A DNA stretch of 55,358 nt from an uncultured Lachnospiraceae bacterium. Its GTDB lineage: Bacteria; Bacillota; Clostridia; Lachnospirales; Lachnospiraceae. Each line of letters opens with the position of its first letter. Position 1 is the stretch's first letter. The notes beneath the pieces are model-generated. The model was not told the DNA's origin. It was given only the letters and a program-made list of their open reading frames with translations, and searched no databases. Below, piece after piece: positions 24,833 through 33,808 of the stretch. Location: the NCBI GenBank assembly GCA_944384125.1, contig CALWSF010000024.1:1-55358 (forward strand), read 5' to 3'. The translations under genes were made by a program, and so were the position numbers.

Positions 24833-24859
24833 CTAGCACTCAATCAAAATGAGTGCTAA
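24833..24859 (+). promoter_or_regulatory. CIRCE operator (HrcA binding site)
   Basis: CTAGCACTC, nine bases, GAGTGCTAA. This matches the CIRCE consensus TTAGCACTC-N9-GAGTGCTAA except for the first base. It lies eight bases before the -35 box of the htpG promoter, so HrcA repression of htpG is expected. Confidence 0.93.
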
Positions 24860-24866
24860 TTTTCTA

Positions 24867-24895
24867 TTGACATCTGAATTTCAGCGTATTACAAT
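24867..24895 (+). promoter_or_regulatory. sigma-A promoter for htpG
   Basis: TTGACA (24867-24872), 17 bases, TACAAT (24890-24895). The transcript would carry a leader of roughly 90 bases containing the hairpin at 24918-24964. Confidence 0.85.
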
Positions 24896-24917
24896 AAAGA
24901 TCGTGGCAGAAAGCGGG

Positions 24918-24964
24918 AGCCGGCAGATAATAACGGGAAAAGTGATGTCTGCGGGACTCCGGCT
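24918..24964 (+). other. hairpin in the htpG 5' leader
   Basis: AGCCGG-CAGA pairs with TCTG and CCGGCT, with a seven-base bulge in the 3' arm and a loop of about 20 bases. It sits between the promoter and the ribosome-binding site. No known RNA family is recognised. Confidence 0.5.
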
Positions 24965-24991
24965 GCTTATAGAAGAAAAGGAGTGTTGAAA

Positions 24992-26995
24992 ATGGGAGCT
25001 AAATCAGGAAGTTTATCTATTAACAGTGAAAACATTTTTCCGATTATAAAAAAGTGGCTTTATTCCGATCATGATATTTTTTACAGAGAGCTGATTTCCA
25101 ATGGCTGTGATGCCATTACAAAACTGAAAAAACTGGAACTGATGGGAGATTATACAAAGCCGGAGGATGTGGAGTATAAAATTCAGGTTACTGTGGATTC
25201 AGATGCAAAGACCATTACAGTAGAGGACAACGGACTGGGAATGACAGAGCAGGAGGTCGAGGAATATATCAACCAGATTGCCTTTTCCGGTGCGCAGGAT
25301 TTCCTGGAAAAATATAAGGATAAGGCCAATGAAGATCAGATTATCGGTCATTTCGGCCTTGGATTTTATTCGGCTTTTATGGTTGCGGATCGCGTTACTA
25401 TCGATACACTGTCCTACCAGGAGGGGGCAAAGCCTGTTCACTGGGAGTCGGAAGGCGGTACTGAGTTTACCATGGATGAGGGAGACAAAGAGGAAAACGG
25501 AACCCGGATTACCCTTTATCTGAATGAGGACAGCACGGAATTCTGCAACGAGTACCGTGCCCGTGAAGTAATCGAAAAATACTGTGCCTTTATGCCGGTT
25601 AATATTTTCCTGAAGAATGCAAAGGCAGAGCCGGAGTATGAGACTATTGAAAAGGATGAACTGACGGATAAAGATACGATTGTCGAGACTGTTATTGAAG
25701 AGGCCAAGACGGAGGAAAAGGAGAATGAGGACGGAACCAAGGAGACAGTTGAGGTTTCTCCCCGTACAGAGAAATACAAGATTCTGAAGCGCCCGGTTCC
25801 GCTCAATGACATCCATCCACTCTGGAACAAGCACCCCAATGAGTGCACAGAGGAGGAGTACAAGGCGTTTTACCGCAAGGTATTTATGGATTACAAGGAG
25901 CCTCTGTTCTGGATTCATCTGAACATGGATTATCCCTTTAATCTCAAAGGTATTCTCTACTTCCCCAAGATCAATATGGAGTATGAGAGTATAGAGGGAA
26001 CCATCAAGCTTTATAATAACCAGGTATTTATTGCGGATAACATCAAGGAAGTTATCCCGGAATTCCTGATGCTGCTTAAGGGTGTTATTGACTGCCCGGA
26101 TCTTCCGCTTAACGTTTCAAGAAGTGCCCTGCAGAATGACGGCTTTGTAAAGAAGATTTCCGATTACATCACAAAGAAAGTGGCGGACAAACTGTCCGGT
26201 ATGTGCAAGACGGATCGTGAGACGTATGAGAAGTACTGGGACGACATTGCTCCGTTTATCAAATTTGGCTGCCTCAAGGATGAAAAATTTGCCGAGAAGA
26301 TGGATGAGTATATCATCTTTAAGAATCTGGAGGGCAAATATCTTACCCTTAAAGACTGTCTGGATAAGGCCAAAGAAGAAAATCATGAGAATAAGATTTT
26401 CTATGTGACGGACGAAAAAGAACAGGGGCAGTATATCAATATGTTTAAGGAAAACGGTCAGGATGCCGTTATCCTTCCCCATAATATTGACAATCCGTTT
26501 ATTACCCATATGGAGCAGAAGCATGAGAATGTGAAGTTCCTGCGCATTGATGCGGACGTGAACGAAACGCTTCGTGAGGAGGTAAGCGAGGAGGATAAGG
26601 AAAATCTTAAAAAACAGGAAGAGACTCTGACGGAGCTCTTTAAAAAGGTGCTGGGCGATGATCGGATTCAGGTAAAGGTTGAAAAACTTAAAGATGCTTC
26701 TCTTTCATCCATGATCACACTGTCTGAGGAAACCCGCCGTATGCAGGATATGATGAAGATGTACAATATGTACGGAATGGATCCGTCCATGTTCGGCGGC
26801 AGCGGCCAGGTGCTGGTACTTAATTCCAACAACAGTCTGGTTAAGTACATTCTGGAGAACGGCGAGGGAGAGAACACACCGAAGATCTGTGAGCAGCTTT
26901 ATGATCTGGCACTTTTAAGCCATGGTTCTCTGTCTCCGGAGAGAATGACCAAATTTATTGCCCGGACTAATGAGATAATGGGAATGATGATTTAA
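24992..26995 (+). CDS. htpG: molecular chaperone HtpG (Hsp90)
   Basis: HtpG is the bacterial Hsp90, an ATP-driven dimeric chaperone. The 667-residue product has the GHKL ATPase domain at the N-terminus (ELISNGCDAITKL, DNGLGMT, GHFGLGFYSAFMVADRV). A charged linker rich in Glu and Lys lies at about 215-255. The middle domain (NVSRSALQNDG) and a C-terminal dimerisation region follow. ATG at 24992 was chosen over upstream GTG/TTG codons because AAAGGAGTG is well spaced. Its length is near the family norm of about 620-670. CIRCE control implies induction by heat or misfolded protein. Confidence 0.97.
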   Translation: MGAKSGSLSINSENIFPIIKKWLYSDHDIFYRELISNGCDAITKLKKLELMGDYTKPEDVEYKIQVTVDSDAKTITVEDNGLGMTEQEVEEYINQIAFSGAQDFLEKYKDKANEDQIIGHFGLGFYSAFMVADRVTIDTLSYQEGAKPVHWESEGGTEFTMDEGDKEENGTRITLYLNEDSTEFCNEYRAREVIEKYCAFMPVNIFLKNAKAEPEYETIEKDELTDKDTIVETVIEEAKTEEKENEDGTKETVEVSPRTEKYKILKRPVPLNDIHPLWNKHPNECTEEEYKAFYRKVFMDYKEPLFWIHLNMDYPFNLKGILYFPKINMEYESIEGTIKLYNNQVFIADNIKEVIPEFLMLLKGVIDCPDLPLNVSRSALQNDGFVKKISDYITKKVADKLSGMCKTDRETYEKYWDDIAPFIKFGCLKDEKFAEKMDEYIIFKNLEGKYLTLKDCLDKAKEENHENKIFYVTDEKEQGQYINMFKENGQDAVILPHNIDNPFITHMEQKHENVKFLRIDADVNETLREEVSEEDKENLKKQEETLTELFKKVLGDDRIQVKVEKLKDASLSSMITLSEETRRMQDMMKMYNMYGMDPSMFGGSGQVLVLNSNNSLVKYILENGEGENTPKICEQLYDLALLSHGSLSPERMTKFIARTNEIMGMMI

Positions 26996-27008
26996 AAAGA
27001 ATAAATTT

Positions 27009-27075
27009 TAGCCGGTTTAGTTCCGGCTGAAAATGAACGGGTATATCGCATAGCCGGCGGTATGCCCGTTTGTTA
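27009..27075 (+). terminator. tandem stem-loops after htpG
   Basis: A short hairpin AGCCGG/CCGGCT at 27012-27028 is followed by AACGGGTAT pairing with ATGCCCGTT and a T-rich tail (27036-27075). Together they probably terminate htpG. The remaining stretch to 27301 holds a possible -10 box (TATAAT, 27148-27153) without a good -35, and no convincing gene. Confidence 0.65.
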
Positions 27076-27301
27076 TTTCTGCTGCAGTATTTTAGTAAAA
27101 GATGTCTCTTACGGAAGGAAGTCCTCGCTTTTTGGAACAATATCGTCTATAATGTATCATAAACTATAACTGGGCGGGGAGAGGAAGATTGTTAAAAAGA
27201 AGGACTATGACAGAGCGCGTACACTTATATGACGGCAGCAGTAAAGAAAGCAGACGGAGTATTTATCACAGGACATAACAGACAGAATGGAGGAACGATT
27301 T

Positions 27302-28333
27302 ATGTACGGCGATGCAGCAAATCATGAATATGGAGAAAATCCGGAGCAGGGGGCAGAACTTCTGCAGGAAAAACGCAAAACCTGCAGAAGGCAGTTAAGA
27401 TGCACCTGCACAGTTCTCGGATGGTCCCTGACACTTTTTATAGTACTGACGCTCTGCATCAGCCTCCTGATCCAGCTGGGAGCAGAGGCGCTTCTTTCAT
27501 TCGGGAATGGCGGCAGTGTTCTGTATGATATTGTAAATTCCAACTGGTTTGCGATGGGCGGAATAACACTTCTCACATATGCAATTGTACTGCCCTTTAT
27601 TTTTGCTATTATGAGCCGTGTCCCGGAGAACCGGACAGAACCAAAAAAAATGCGGTTCCGAAAGTTTGTTATGTTTTTTGTCCTGATTCAGGGAGGCGGA
27701 ACCTTTTTTAATTTTATAGGAAATATGATTAATTTTACGGTATCAATGTTTTCAGGGCGCAGTATGCTGGATATGAATCCGGTTAATACACTGCTGGACG
27801 GAATGGATCTCCTGACAATTCTTTATATCGCACTGCTGGGGCCGATTATAGAGGAATATATATTTCGCTGGAAGCTGGTAAACCGTCTGAGAGCCTACGG
27901 AGACAGAACTGCAATTGTATATTCGGCACTGATGTTCGGTCTGATGCACGGAAATGTGACACAGTTTCTGTATGCTGCCTTTATTGGTCTGATTTTGGGA
28001 TACATTTCAGTAAAAACGGGACGGCTTTTATATAACTGTCTTCTGCATATTCTGGTAAACAGCGGTTCCGTTCTTCTTGTGCTTCTGACCTCAGATCAGT
28101 CCGTTCTGTCTGTTGTTATTTCTCTGGGGACATTGTTTGTTACTCTGGCAATGGTAGTCGGGGCAATTGTAATTACATGTATAAAAGCCGGGAAGCTGCG
28201 CCTGGGCACGGGAAGTCTTCCTGACGGAGTAATGCACATAGATATTGCATCTGCAGCTTACCTGAATTCCGGGACAATCGCATTTATTGTTGTATGTGTA
28301 GGGATGATGCTGTTTTATCTGTTTGCGTCCTAA
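27302..28333 (+). CDS. CPBP family intramembrane metalloprotease
   Basis: A 343-residue membrane protein of the CAAX-protease/bacteriocin-immunity (CPBP, Abi) family. Eight or so hydrophobic helices are visible. The catalytic motifs are EEYIFR (about 184-189), FGLMHGN and HILVN, all with the expected Glu, Arg, His and Asn. Family members cleave within membranes or confer self-protection against peptides; the function here is unknown. The ATG at 27302 is preferred because GGAGG lies eight bases upstream, inside the first few codons of a longer alternative starting at 27287. Confidence 0.9.
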   Translation: MYGDAANHEYGENPEQGAELLQEKRKTCRRQLRCTCTVLGWSLTLFIVLTLCISLLIQLGAEALLSFGNGGSVLYDIVNSNWFAMGGITLLTYAIVLPFIFAIMSRVPENRTEPKKMRFRKFVMFFVLIQGGGTFFNFIGNMINFTVSMFSGRSMLDMNPVNTLLDGMDLLTILYIALLGPIIEEYIFRWKLVNRLRAYGDRTAIVYSALMFGLMHGNVTQFLYAAFIGLILGYISVKTGRLLYNCLLHILVNSGSVLLVLLTSDQSVLSVVISLGTLFVTLAMVVGAIVITCIKAGKLRLGTGSLPDGVMHIDIASAAYLNSGTIAFIVVCVGMMLFYLFAS

Positions 28334-28394
28334 TGCGGTTTCGCGCCTGTGTCCGCTTTCCGTCAGTGCAAAAGTTCCGTCTGGCTCAATATGC

Positions 28395-28423
28395 TTGACT
28401 TTGCCATATGTGCGCACTATAAT
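28395..28423 (+). promoter_or_regulatory. sigma-A promoter for degV-family gene
   Basis: TTGACT (28395-28400), 17 bases, TATAAT (28418-28423). Confidence 0.82.
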
Positions 28424-28469
28424 AAATAGTAATCGATACTACGTGACAAAACACGGCAGGAGGACGCGT

Positions 28470-29309
28470 ATGACATATAAAATTATTGGAGACAGCTGTC
28501 TGGATCTGACGGACGAGCTAAAAAAAGATCCGCATTTTCAGATGGTGCCTCTGACGCTTCAGGTTGGGGATACCTGTATCATGGACGATGAAACCTTTGA
28601 TCAGCAGGCATTTCTTGCTCTTGTGAGAAGTCATGAGGAGTGCCCCAGGACGGCGTGTCCGTCTCCCGACAGTTTTAAAAAGGCGTATGAGTGCGGTGCA
28701 GATGCAGTTTTTGTGATTACGCTGTCAGGGCATCTGAGCGGCAGTTACAATGCAGCGGTTGTTGCACAGCAGCTTTTTGAGGAGGAACACGGGAAGGAGA
28801 GGCGTGTTGCTGTGATTGATTCCCGGTCTGCCTCCTCGGGAGAGCTGAATATAGCTCTTTATATACGGGATCTGTGTGAGCAGGGACTGGATTTTGATTC
28901 TGTCGTCCGAAAGGCGGAAGAATACCGGGATTCCATGGAAACATACTTTGTGCTTGAGACCCTTGATTTTCTCCGGAAAAACGGCAGACTGACAGGGCTC
29001 AAAGCGTTTTTTGCCACGGCGCTCAATATAAAGCCTGTTATGGGAGCAGATCGGGGTGTTATCATAAAGCTTGATCAGGCACGCGGAATCAATCGTGCTC
29101 TGGAACGTATGGTGGAAATTGCAAAGCGTGAGGTGCCGGATCATGCATCCAGACGGCTTATTATTGCCCACTGCAACAATCCTGAAAGGGCGGAGCGTGT
29201 GAAGGAATTGATGTCCTCAGAAGATATGTTCCGGGAAATTCTGATAACCCAGACGGCCGGTGTGGCAACGCTCTATGCGGGAGACGGCGGAATTATTATG
29301 ACGCTTTAA
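28470..29309 (+). CDS. DegV family fatty-acid-binding protein (FakB-like)
   Basis: A 279-residue cytosolic protein of the DegV family, whose members bind fatty acids and, as FakB, present them to the kinase FakA for incorporation into phospholipid. The N-terminal segment MTYKIIGDSCLDLTDEL, the ligand loop region LSGHLSGSYNAA and the FLRKNGRL segment are typical. The ATG at 28470 follows GGCAGGAGGAC. No fakA gene is adjacent, so participation in that pathway is inferred from family only. Confidence 0.93.
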   Translation: MTYKIIGDSCLDLTDELKKDPHFQMVPLTLQVGDTCIMDDETFDQQAFLALVRSHEECPRTACPSPDSFKKAYECGADAVFVITLSGHLSGSYNAAVVAQQLFEEEHGKERRVAVIDSRSASSGELNIALYIRDLCEQGLDFDSVVRKAEEYRDSMETYFVLETLDFLRKNGRLTGLKAFFATALNIKPVMGADRGVIIKLDQARGINRALERMVEIAKREVPDHASRRLIIAHCNNPERAERVKELMSSEDMFREILITQTAGVATLYAGDGGIIMTL

Positions 29310-29329
29310 ATACGGAGGCTGTTTCTATT

Positions 29330-30517
29330 ATGAATGGAAAGAAGAAAATGCTGCTGTCATTTATGGGAGCGGCATTCCTTATATTATCTTTTTTTTCAGC
29401 AGGGTGTGCTGCTGCAGATGCAGTATGGGCGGATGAGATTTCGCTTTCCGGGGAGGAGACAGTGCCTCTGCAGACGGAGAAAAGTACAGAACAGGTTCTG
29501 AAAATTGATACAGATGATGCCAAGGGACCGGCGGAGGACACGGCAGAGAAAGAAAAAAGGGAAGGCAGCCTTCTGTTTGCGGGAGATATCTATCTTTCGG
29601 AACATGTGCTGCGTGCCTATGATGGGGCAGGCGGAATTAACGGTGTTCTTGATGACGGACTTCGTAAAGAGATTGAAGAAGCTGACATATTCATGGCCAA
29701 TCAGGAATTTCCGTTCAGTGACAGGGGAAACCCTGCGGCGGATAAACAGTTTACTTTTCGGCTTCCGCCGTCCCGCGTGTCTGTCCTTGGAGATATTGGA
29801 GTGGACATTGTGACGCTGGCCAATAACCATGCTCTGGATTACGGTTCAGATGCTCTGACAGATACATGCCGGACGCTGGATGAGGCCGGGATTTTGCGGG
29901 TAGGGGCCGGAGAAAACCGGGAGGAAGCGGCGAGGGCCGAGATTATGGACCTCAATGGCATTTCAGTAGGATTTGTGGGAGCATCCCGGGTATTTCCCAC
30001 AGCGGACTGGGCAGCGGGGGCGTCCCATATCGGGATGCTGTCGGCTTATGATGCGGAGGGATTTCTGGAGGCTGTGCGCCAGGCCCGGCAGCAGTGTGAT
30101 TATCTGGTTGTGTATGTGCACTGGGGAATAGAGAGAGATACTGTACCGCAGACGTATCAGCGCCAGCTGGCATACCAGGCAGTGGATGCGGGGGCTGATA
30201 TGGTTGTGGGAAGTCATCCCCACGTTCTCCAGGGAATTGAGTACTATAAAGGAAAGCCCATACTGTACAGTCTGGGCAATTTTGTGTTCGGAGGCTCTAT
30301 TCCGGAGACCATGCTGGTAAGAGCATCTGTTGATGAGGCAGGGGAAACGCAGCTGACCCTGATACCGGCCACATCCTCTGCCGGCTATACCAGGGAGCTT
30401 GAGGAGGATAAAAAAGCAGCGTTTTATCAGAAGATAGAAGGACTTTCAACGGGAATACGGATTGACGGGACAGGAGCCGTCTATCAGGAAGACGTTGATA
30501 CAAACCAGTCTCCCTGA
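29330..30517 (+). CDS. CapA-family (PGA_cap) lipoprotein
   Basis: A 395-residue surface protein with a lipoprotein signal (hydrophobic stretch then FSAGC, cysteine near residue 26), an acidic low-complexity linker (about 30-80) and a CapA/PgsA-like calcineurin-type phosphoesterase domain. Metal-site motifs FAGDIYL, ANQEFP, TLANNHALDYG and VGSHPHVLQG are all present. Family members act in poly-gamma-glutamate or other capsule processes, but no pgsBC genes are adjacent. The 3' end overlaps the convergent radical SAM gene by 34 bases. Confidence 0.93.
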   Translation: MNGKKKMLLSFMGAAFLILSFFSAGCAAADAVWADEISLSGEETVPLQTEKSTEQVLKIDTDDAKGPAEDTAEKEKREGSLLFAGDIYLSEHVLRAYDGAGGINGVLDDGLRKEIEEADIFMANQEFPFSDRGNPAADKQFTFRLPPSRVSVLGDIGVDIVTLANNHALDYGSDALTDTCRTLDEAGILRVGAGENREEAARAEIMDLNGISVGFVGASRVFPTADWAAGASHIGMLSAYDAEGFLEAVRQARQQCDYLVVYVHWGIERDTVPQTYQRQLAYQAVDAGADMVVGSHPHVLQGIEYYKGKPILYSLGNFVFGGSIPETMLVRASVDEAGETQLTLIPATSSAGYTRELEEDKKAAFYQKIEGLSTGIRIDGTGAVYQEDVDTNQSP

Positions 30518-31482
30518 CGGCAGCCGGATTCGCGGAGAGCTTTTGTGAATGTATTTAAAAACAGTTTCTTATTGGCCACCCATTGCGGGGCAATCAGAAG
30601 GCGTTTTGGTCCGTCTCCGCTCAGACGGTGAATAACCATATCGGGCGGAAGAAGGCGGATGCAGCAGAGAAGAAGTGAAATATATTCTTCCATGGAGAGT
30701 ACGGGAAATGGCTCTTTTTCATAAAGTTCTCCCAACTTTGTGTTTTTCAGCACATTGAGGAGCTGCAGTTTGACTCCGTCGATAGAAGGGCGGAACGCGG
30801 CCACCCATCGGACGGTGTCCAGCATCATTTCTTTTGTTTCGCCGGGAAGCCCCAGAATAACATGGACGATCACAGTGATGCCCGCTGCTTTGAGTTTTTT
30901 TACTGAGAGAGAAAAAACGGAAAGCGGATACCCGCGGCGGATAAAGCGGGCAGATTCTTCGTGGACAGTCTGCAGTCCCAGCTCCACCCAGACCGGTTTT
31001 ATCCGGTTGAGGCGGGAGAGGAGCGCAATGACATCGTCCGGCAGGCAGTCAGGGCGGGTAGCTATGGACAGGACGGCTATGTCCGGGTGCATGACTGCCT
31101 GTGTGAACAGGTTCTCCAGATAGCTGACGGGTGCATAGGTATTTGTGTATGACTGGAAATAGGCAATGTAGCGATTTCCGGTCATTTTTTTTGCAACCCG
31201 GGCTTTGGCTGCCTCGATCTGATCGTTTATGGAGGCGTGAACCGGTTCTGCAAAATCGCCGGATCCCCCTTCGCTGCAGAAGATACATCCGCCGGTTCCC
31301 AGTGTTCCGTCGCGGTTGGGGCATGTCATACCGCCGTCCAGGGCAAGTTTATAAAGTTTTTCTCCGAAACAGCCGGTAAGCCATGCATTCAGGGAATAAT
31401 AGGGTCTTCCGTCCGGATACATTCCTTCAGTAGAGCGGCATGAGCCGGCAGCGGTATTTTTTGTTTCGGTGTGTACATCCAT
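30484..31482 (-). CDS. TIGR01212-type radical SAM protein (YhcC-like)
   Basis: A 332-residue radical SAM enzyme. Cysteines C54, C66 and C69 in the CPNRDG...GGCIFC region fit the widely spaced Elp3/YhcC-type iron-sulphur motif instead of plain CxxxCxxC. SIATRPDCLPDDV and VELGLQTVHEESARFI are typical of the TIGR01212 family, whose substrate is not established. The start at 31482 is preferred because AGGAGACG lies just upstream on the coding strand, and a promoter is visible at 31522-31550. Confidence 0.92.
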   Translation of the reverse strand: MDVHTETKNTAAGSCRSTEGMYPDGRPYYSLNAWLTGCFGEKLYKLALDGGMTCPNRDGTLGTGGCIFCSEGGSGDFAEPVHASINDQIEAAKARVAKKMTGNRYIAYFQSYTNTYAPVSYLENLFTQAVMHPDIAVLSIATRPDCLPDDVIALLSRLNRIKPVWVELGLQTVHEESARFIRRGYPLSVFSLSVKKLKAAGITVIVHVILGLPGETKEMMLDTVRWVAAFRPSIDGVKLQLLNVLKNTKLGELYEKEPFPVLSMEEYISLLLCCIRLLPPDMVIHRLSGDGPKRLLIAPQWVANKKLFLNTFTKALRESGCRQGDWFVSTSS

Positions 31483-31521
31483 AAATACGTCTCCTGACAG
31501 ATATAGTGTGATTTTCCGAAA

Positions 31522-31550
31522 AGTATAGCAGAGTTTCTGATAAATCACAA
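31522..31550 (-). promoter_or_regulatory. sigma-A promoter for the radical SAM gene
   Basis: On the minus strand TTGTGA, 17 bases, TATACT. The transcription start would fall about 35 bases before the chosen start codon. Confidence 0.7.
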
Positions 31551-31659
31551 GCATTGGGAAAATATTGGACGAAGGCGGGAAGAAAAACGGTAAACAGCAG
31601 TTTGAGAATGAAGAGGAACAGCCTGACGGATTTTTGTATAAAAAGAAAAGAATATCATA

Positions 31660-31688
31660 TTGAGGCTTTTGGGGCAGAATGATATACT
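31660..31688 (+). promoter_or_regulatory. sigma-A promoter for the galactokinase-family gene
   Basis: TTGAGG (31660-31665), 17 bases, TATACT (31683-31688). The 294-base gap between the divergent genes holds this and the opposite-facing promoter; nothing else is recognised there. Confidence 0.7.
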
Positions 31689-31776
31689 GAAAACAGAAAC
31701 CGGAGCGCAGAAAAGCCGCCTGTGGGCGGAGACCTGTGCGGAAACCGGAAAATGTATGGGGAAAAGGAGAGAATCT

Positions 31777-33069
31777 ATGACTGTAAAAGAAACACTGCAG
31801 AAACTGGAGTCGGAGCAGGCAAAGCTTCAGATGGAGGAGCTTTACGGGAAAAATGGCGTGCAGGAAAATATAGAGCGGTATATCCATGTGACAGAAGGAT
31901 TTGAGAAGACTTACGGAGATGGAGATATTCTGCTTTTCAGTTCTCCGGGGCGCACGGAGATCAGCGGAAATCACACCGATCACAATCACGGAAAGGTACT
32001 GGCCGGAAGCATAAATCTGGACTGTGTGGGAGCGGCTGCCAGAAATAATACAGATACAGTGCGCATTCTGAGTGAAACATTTGATCAGAAGTTTATCATA
32101 AGCCTTAAAGATCTGCAGCCCAGCGAGCAGATGGCCGGCACGATTGATCTGACGAAAGGTATTCTCAAAGGCTTCCTGGAAAAAGGCTGCCAGATAGGAG
32201 GCTTTGATGCGTATATTACGAGCAATGTCATCAGTGCGGCAGGAGTCAGCTCATCCGCATCCTACGAAATGCTCATCTGTTCTATTCTGAATACTCTGTT
32301 CAATGACGGAAAGATGGATGTGGTTGCCTACTCCCATATTGGTAAGTATGCTGAGAATAAATTCTGGAACAAAGCATCAGGACTTCTGGATCAGATGGCC
32401 TGCGCAGTGGGCGGTCTTATAACCATTGACTTTAAAAATCCGGAAAAGCCCCAGGTGGAAAAAATTGATTTTGATTTTGGTGCGCAGAATCACAGCCTTG
32501 TCATTGTCAACACGGGAAAGGGACATGCGGATCTGAGTGCGGATTACTCATCTGTTCCCCATGAGATGAAAAAAGTAGCGGAATATTTCGGAAAATCCGT
32601 ATGTGCTGAGATTGAAGAGAAGGATGTACTGGAGAATCTGGAGAAGGTACGCGCATACGCAGGGGATCGATCTGTAATGCGGGCACTGCATTTCTTTGAG
32701 GAAAACAAGAGAGTCGAGAGAGAAGTAAAAGCGCTTAAAGAAAATGATTTTGCCACTTTTCTGGAAAACATTACGGCATCGGGCAATTCTTCATGGAAAT
32801 GGCTGCAGAACGTATATACGACGGCTGATGTGCAGGAGCAGGGGATCAGTATTGCACTGGCTCTCACGGAGCTTTTTATTGCTGAAAAGAAACGGGGAGC
32901 GTGCCGTGTCCACGGAGGCGGTTTTGCCGGTGTTATTATGGCGATGCTTCCAAATGATGTGGTGGATGAGTATGTTGCATATATGGAGAAAGCTCTTGGA
33001 CAGGGAAATGTATATCGGATGAGCATTCGTCCGCGCGGTGCGATCTGCGTCAGTGAGTCATTTTCATAA
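31777..33069 (+). CDS. galK: galactokinase-family GHMP sugar kinase
   Basis: A 430-residue GHMP kinase closest to galactokinase, the ATP-dependent kinase that makes galactose 1-phosphate. Motif 1 reads SPGRTEISGNHTDHNHG (about 53-69), motif 2 SAAGVSSSASYEML and motif 3 RVHGGGFAGVIMA. In canonical galactokinases motif 1 has GEHTDY; here Glu is Asn and Tyr is His, at positions that contact sugar. Substrate preference may therefore differ. It is slightly longer than the usual 390 residues. AAAGGAGAG precedes the ATG. No galT or galE lies nearby. Confidence 0.85.
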   Translation: MTVKETLQKLESEQAKLQMEELYGKNGVQENIERYIHVTEGFEKTYGDGDILLFSSPGRTEISGNHTDHNHGKVLAGSINLDCVGAAARNNTDTVRILSETFDQKFIISLKDLQPSEQMAGTIDLTKGILKGFLEKGCQIGGFDAYITSNVISAAGVSSSASYEMLICSILNTLFNDGKMDVVAYSHIGKYAENKFWNKASGLLDQMACAVGGLITIDFKNPEKPQVEKIDFDFGAQNHSLVIVNTGKGHADLSADYSSVPHEMKKVAEYFGKSVCAEIEEKDVLENLEKVRAYAGDRSVMRALHFFEENKRVEREVKALKENDFATFLENITASGNSSWKWLQNVYTTADVQEQGISIALALTELFIAEKKRGACRVHGGGFAGVIMAMLPNDVVDEYVAYMEKALGQGNVYRMSIRPRGAICVSESFS

Positions 33070-33080
33070 AGGAGAGAGAG

Positions 33081-33785
33081 ATGACAGATGTACGCGCAGA
33101 GCTGGAAAGGCTGGCTGATGAGAAATACCGGAGTTTTCACAGCCGCCTTCTTCCGGGAACGGAAAACATTCTGGGAGTTCGTGTCCCTGATCTCTGGAAA
33201 CTGGCGAGGAAACTTGTGAAAGAAGAGAGAGACGGCTATTTAAGACGTGCTTCCGATGAAACCTATGAGGAGATCATGCTTCAGGGAATGGTTATTTCCC
33301 TGATTAAGGAGAGTTTTGAGGAAAAACTGAGCCGTCTTCCTGCGTACATGAAAAAGATAGATAACTGGGCTCAGTGTGATGTGGTGTGCAGCCGGCTCAG
33401 GATGTGCGAAAAAAACAGGGAAGCAACTCTTGGCTTTCTGAAACCGTATCTGGAATCAGAGAAAGAGTTTGAAGTTCGTTTTGCTGTAGTTCTTCTTATG
33501 AATTATCTGACAGATGAGGATTATATTGATGAGACGCTTTCGCTTCTGGAATCAGTAAAACATCCGGGATATTACGTGAAAATGGGAGTTGCCTGGGCGG
33601 TTTCCGTATGTTTCGTAAAGTTTCCTGAAAAAACCATGGACTGTCTGAAAAGAGGAAATTTTGACAGGGATACCTATGGAAAGGCGCTGCAGAAAATTGT
33701 GGAATCCAACCGGGTAAGTCCGGAGACGAAAACTGTGATACGGGAAATGCGCAGAGAACAGCGGCGGAAAAAGACTGATGCATAA
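33081..33785 (+). CDS. AlkD-like DNA alkylation repair protein
   Basis: A 234-residue all-helical protein of the AlkC/AlkD HEAT-repeat family, DNA glycosylases that remove bulky or cationic alkylated bases. Early residues LPGTENILGVRVPDLWKLAR and the central YMKKIDNWAQCDV (with catalytic-type Trp and Asp) fit the family. AAAGGAGAGAGAG precedes the ATG, 11 bases after galK. A kinase-like gene follows, apparently in the same transcript. Confidence 0.9.
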   Translation: MTDVRAELERLADEKYRSFHSRLLPGTENILGVRVPDLWKLARKLVKEERDGYLRRASDETYEEIMLQGMVISLIKESFEEKLSRLPAYMKKIDNWAQCDVVCSRLRMCEKNREATLGFLKPYLESEKEFEVRFAVVLLMNYLTDEDYIDETLSLLESVKHPGYYVKMGVAWAVSVCFVKFPEKTMDCLKRGNFDRDTYGKALQKIVESNRVSPETKTVIREMRREQRRKKTDA

Positions 33786-33808
33786 GCTTGCGGAGAGGAG
33801 GATGGACG

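Noticed and set aside
27207-27278. 23-codon ORF behind AGAAGGA upstream of the CPBP gene
   Set aside because: Too short to support, with no hydrophobic or leader-like pattern.
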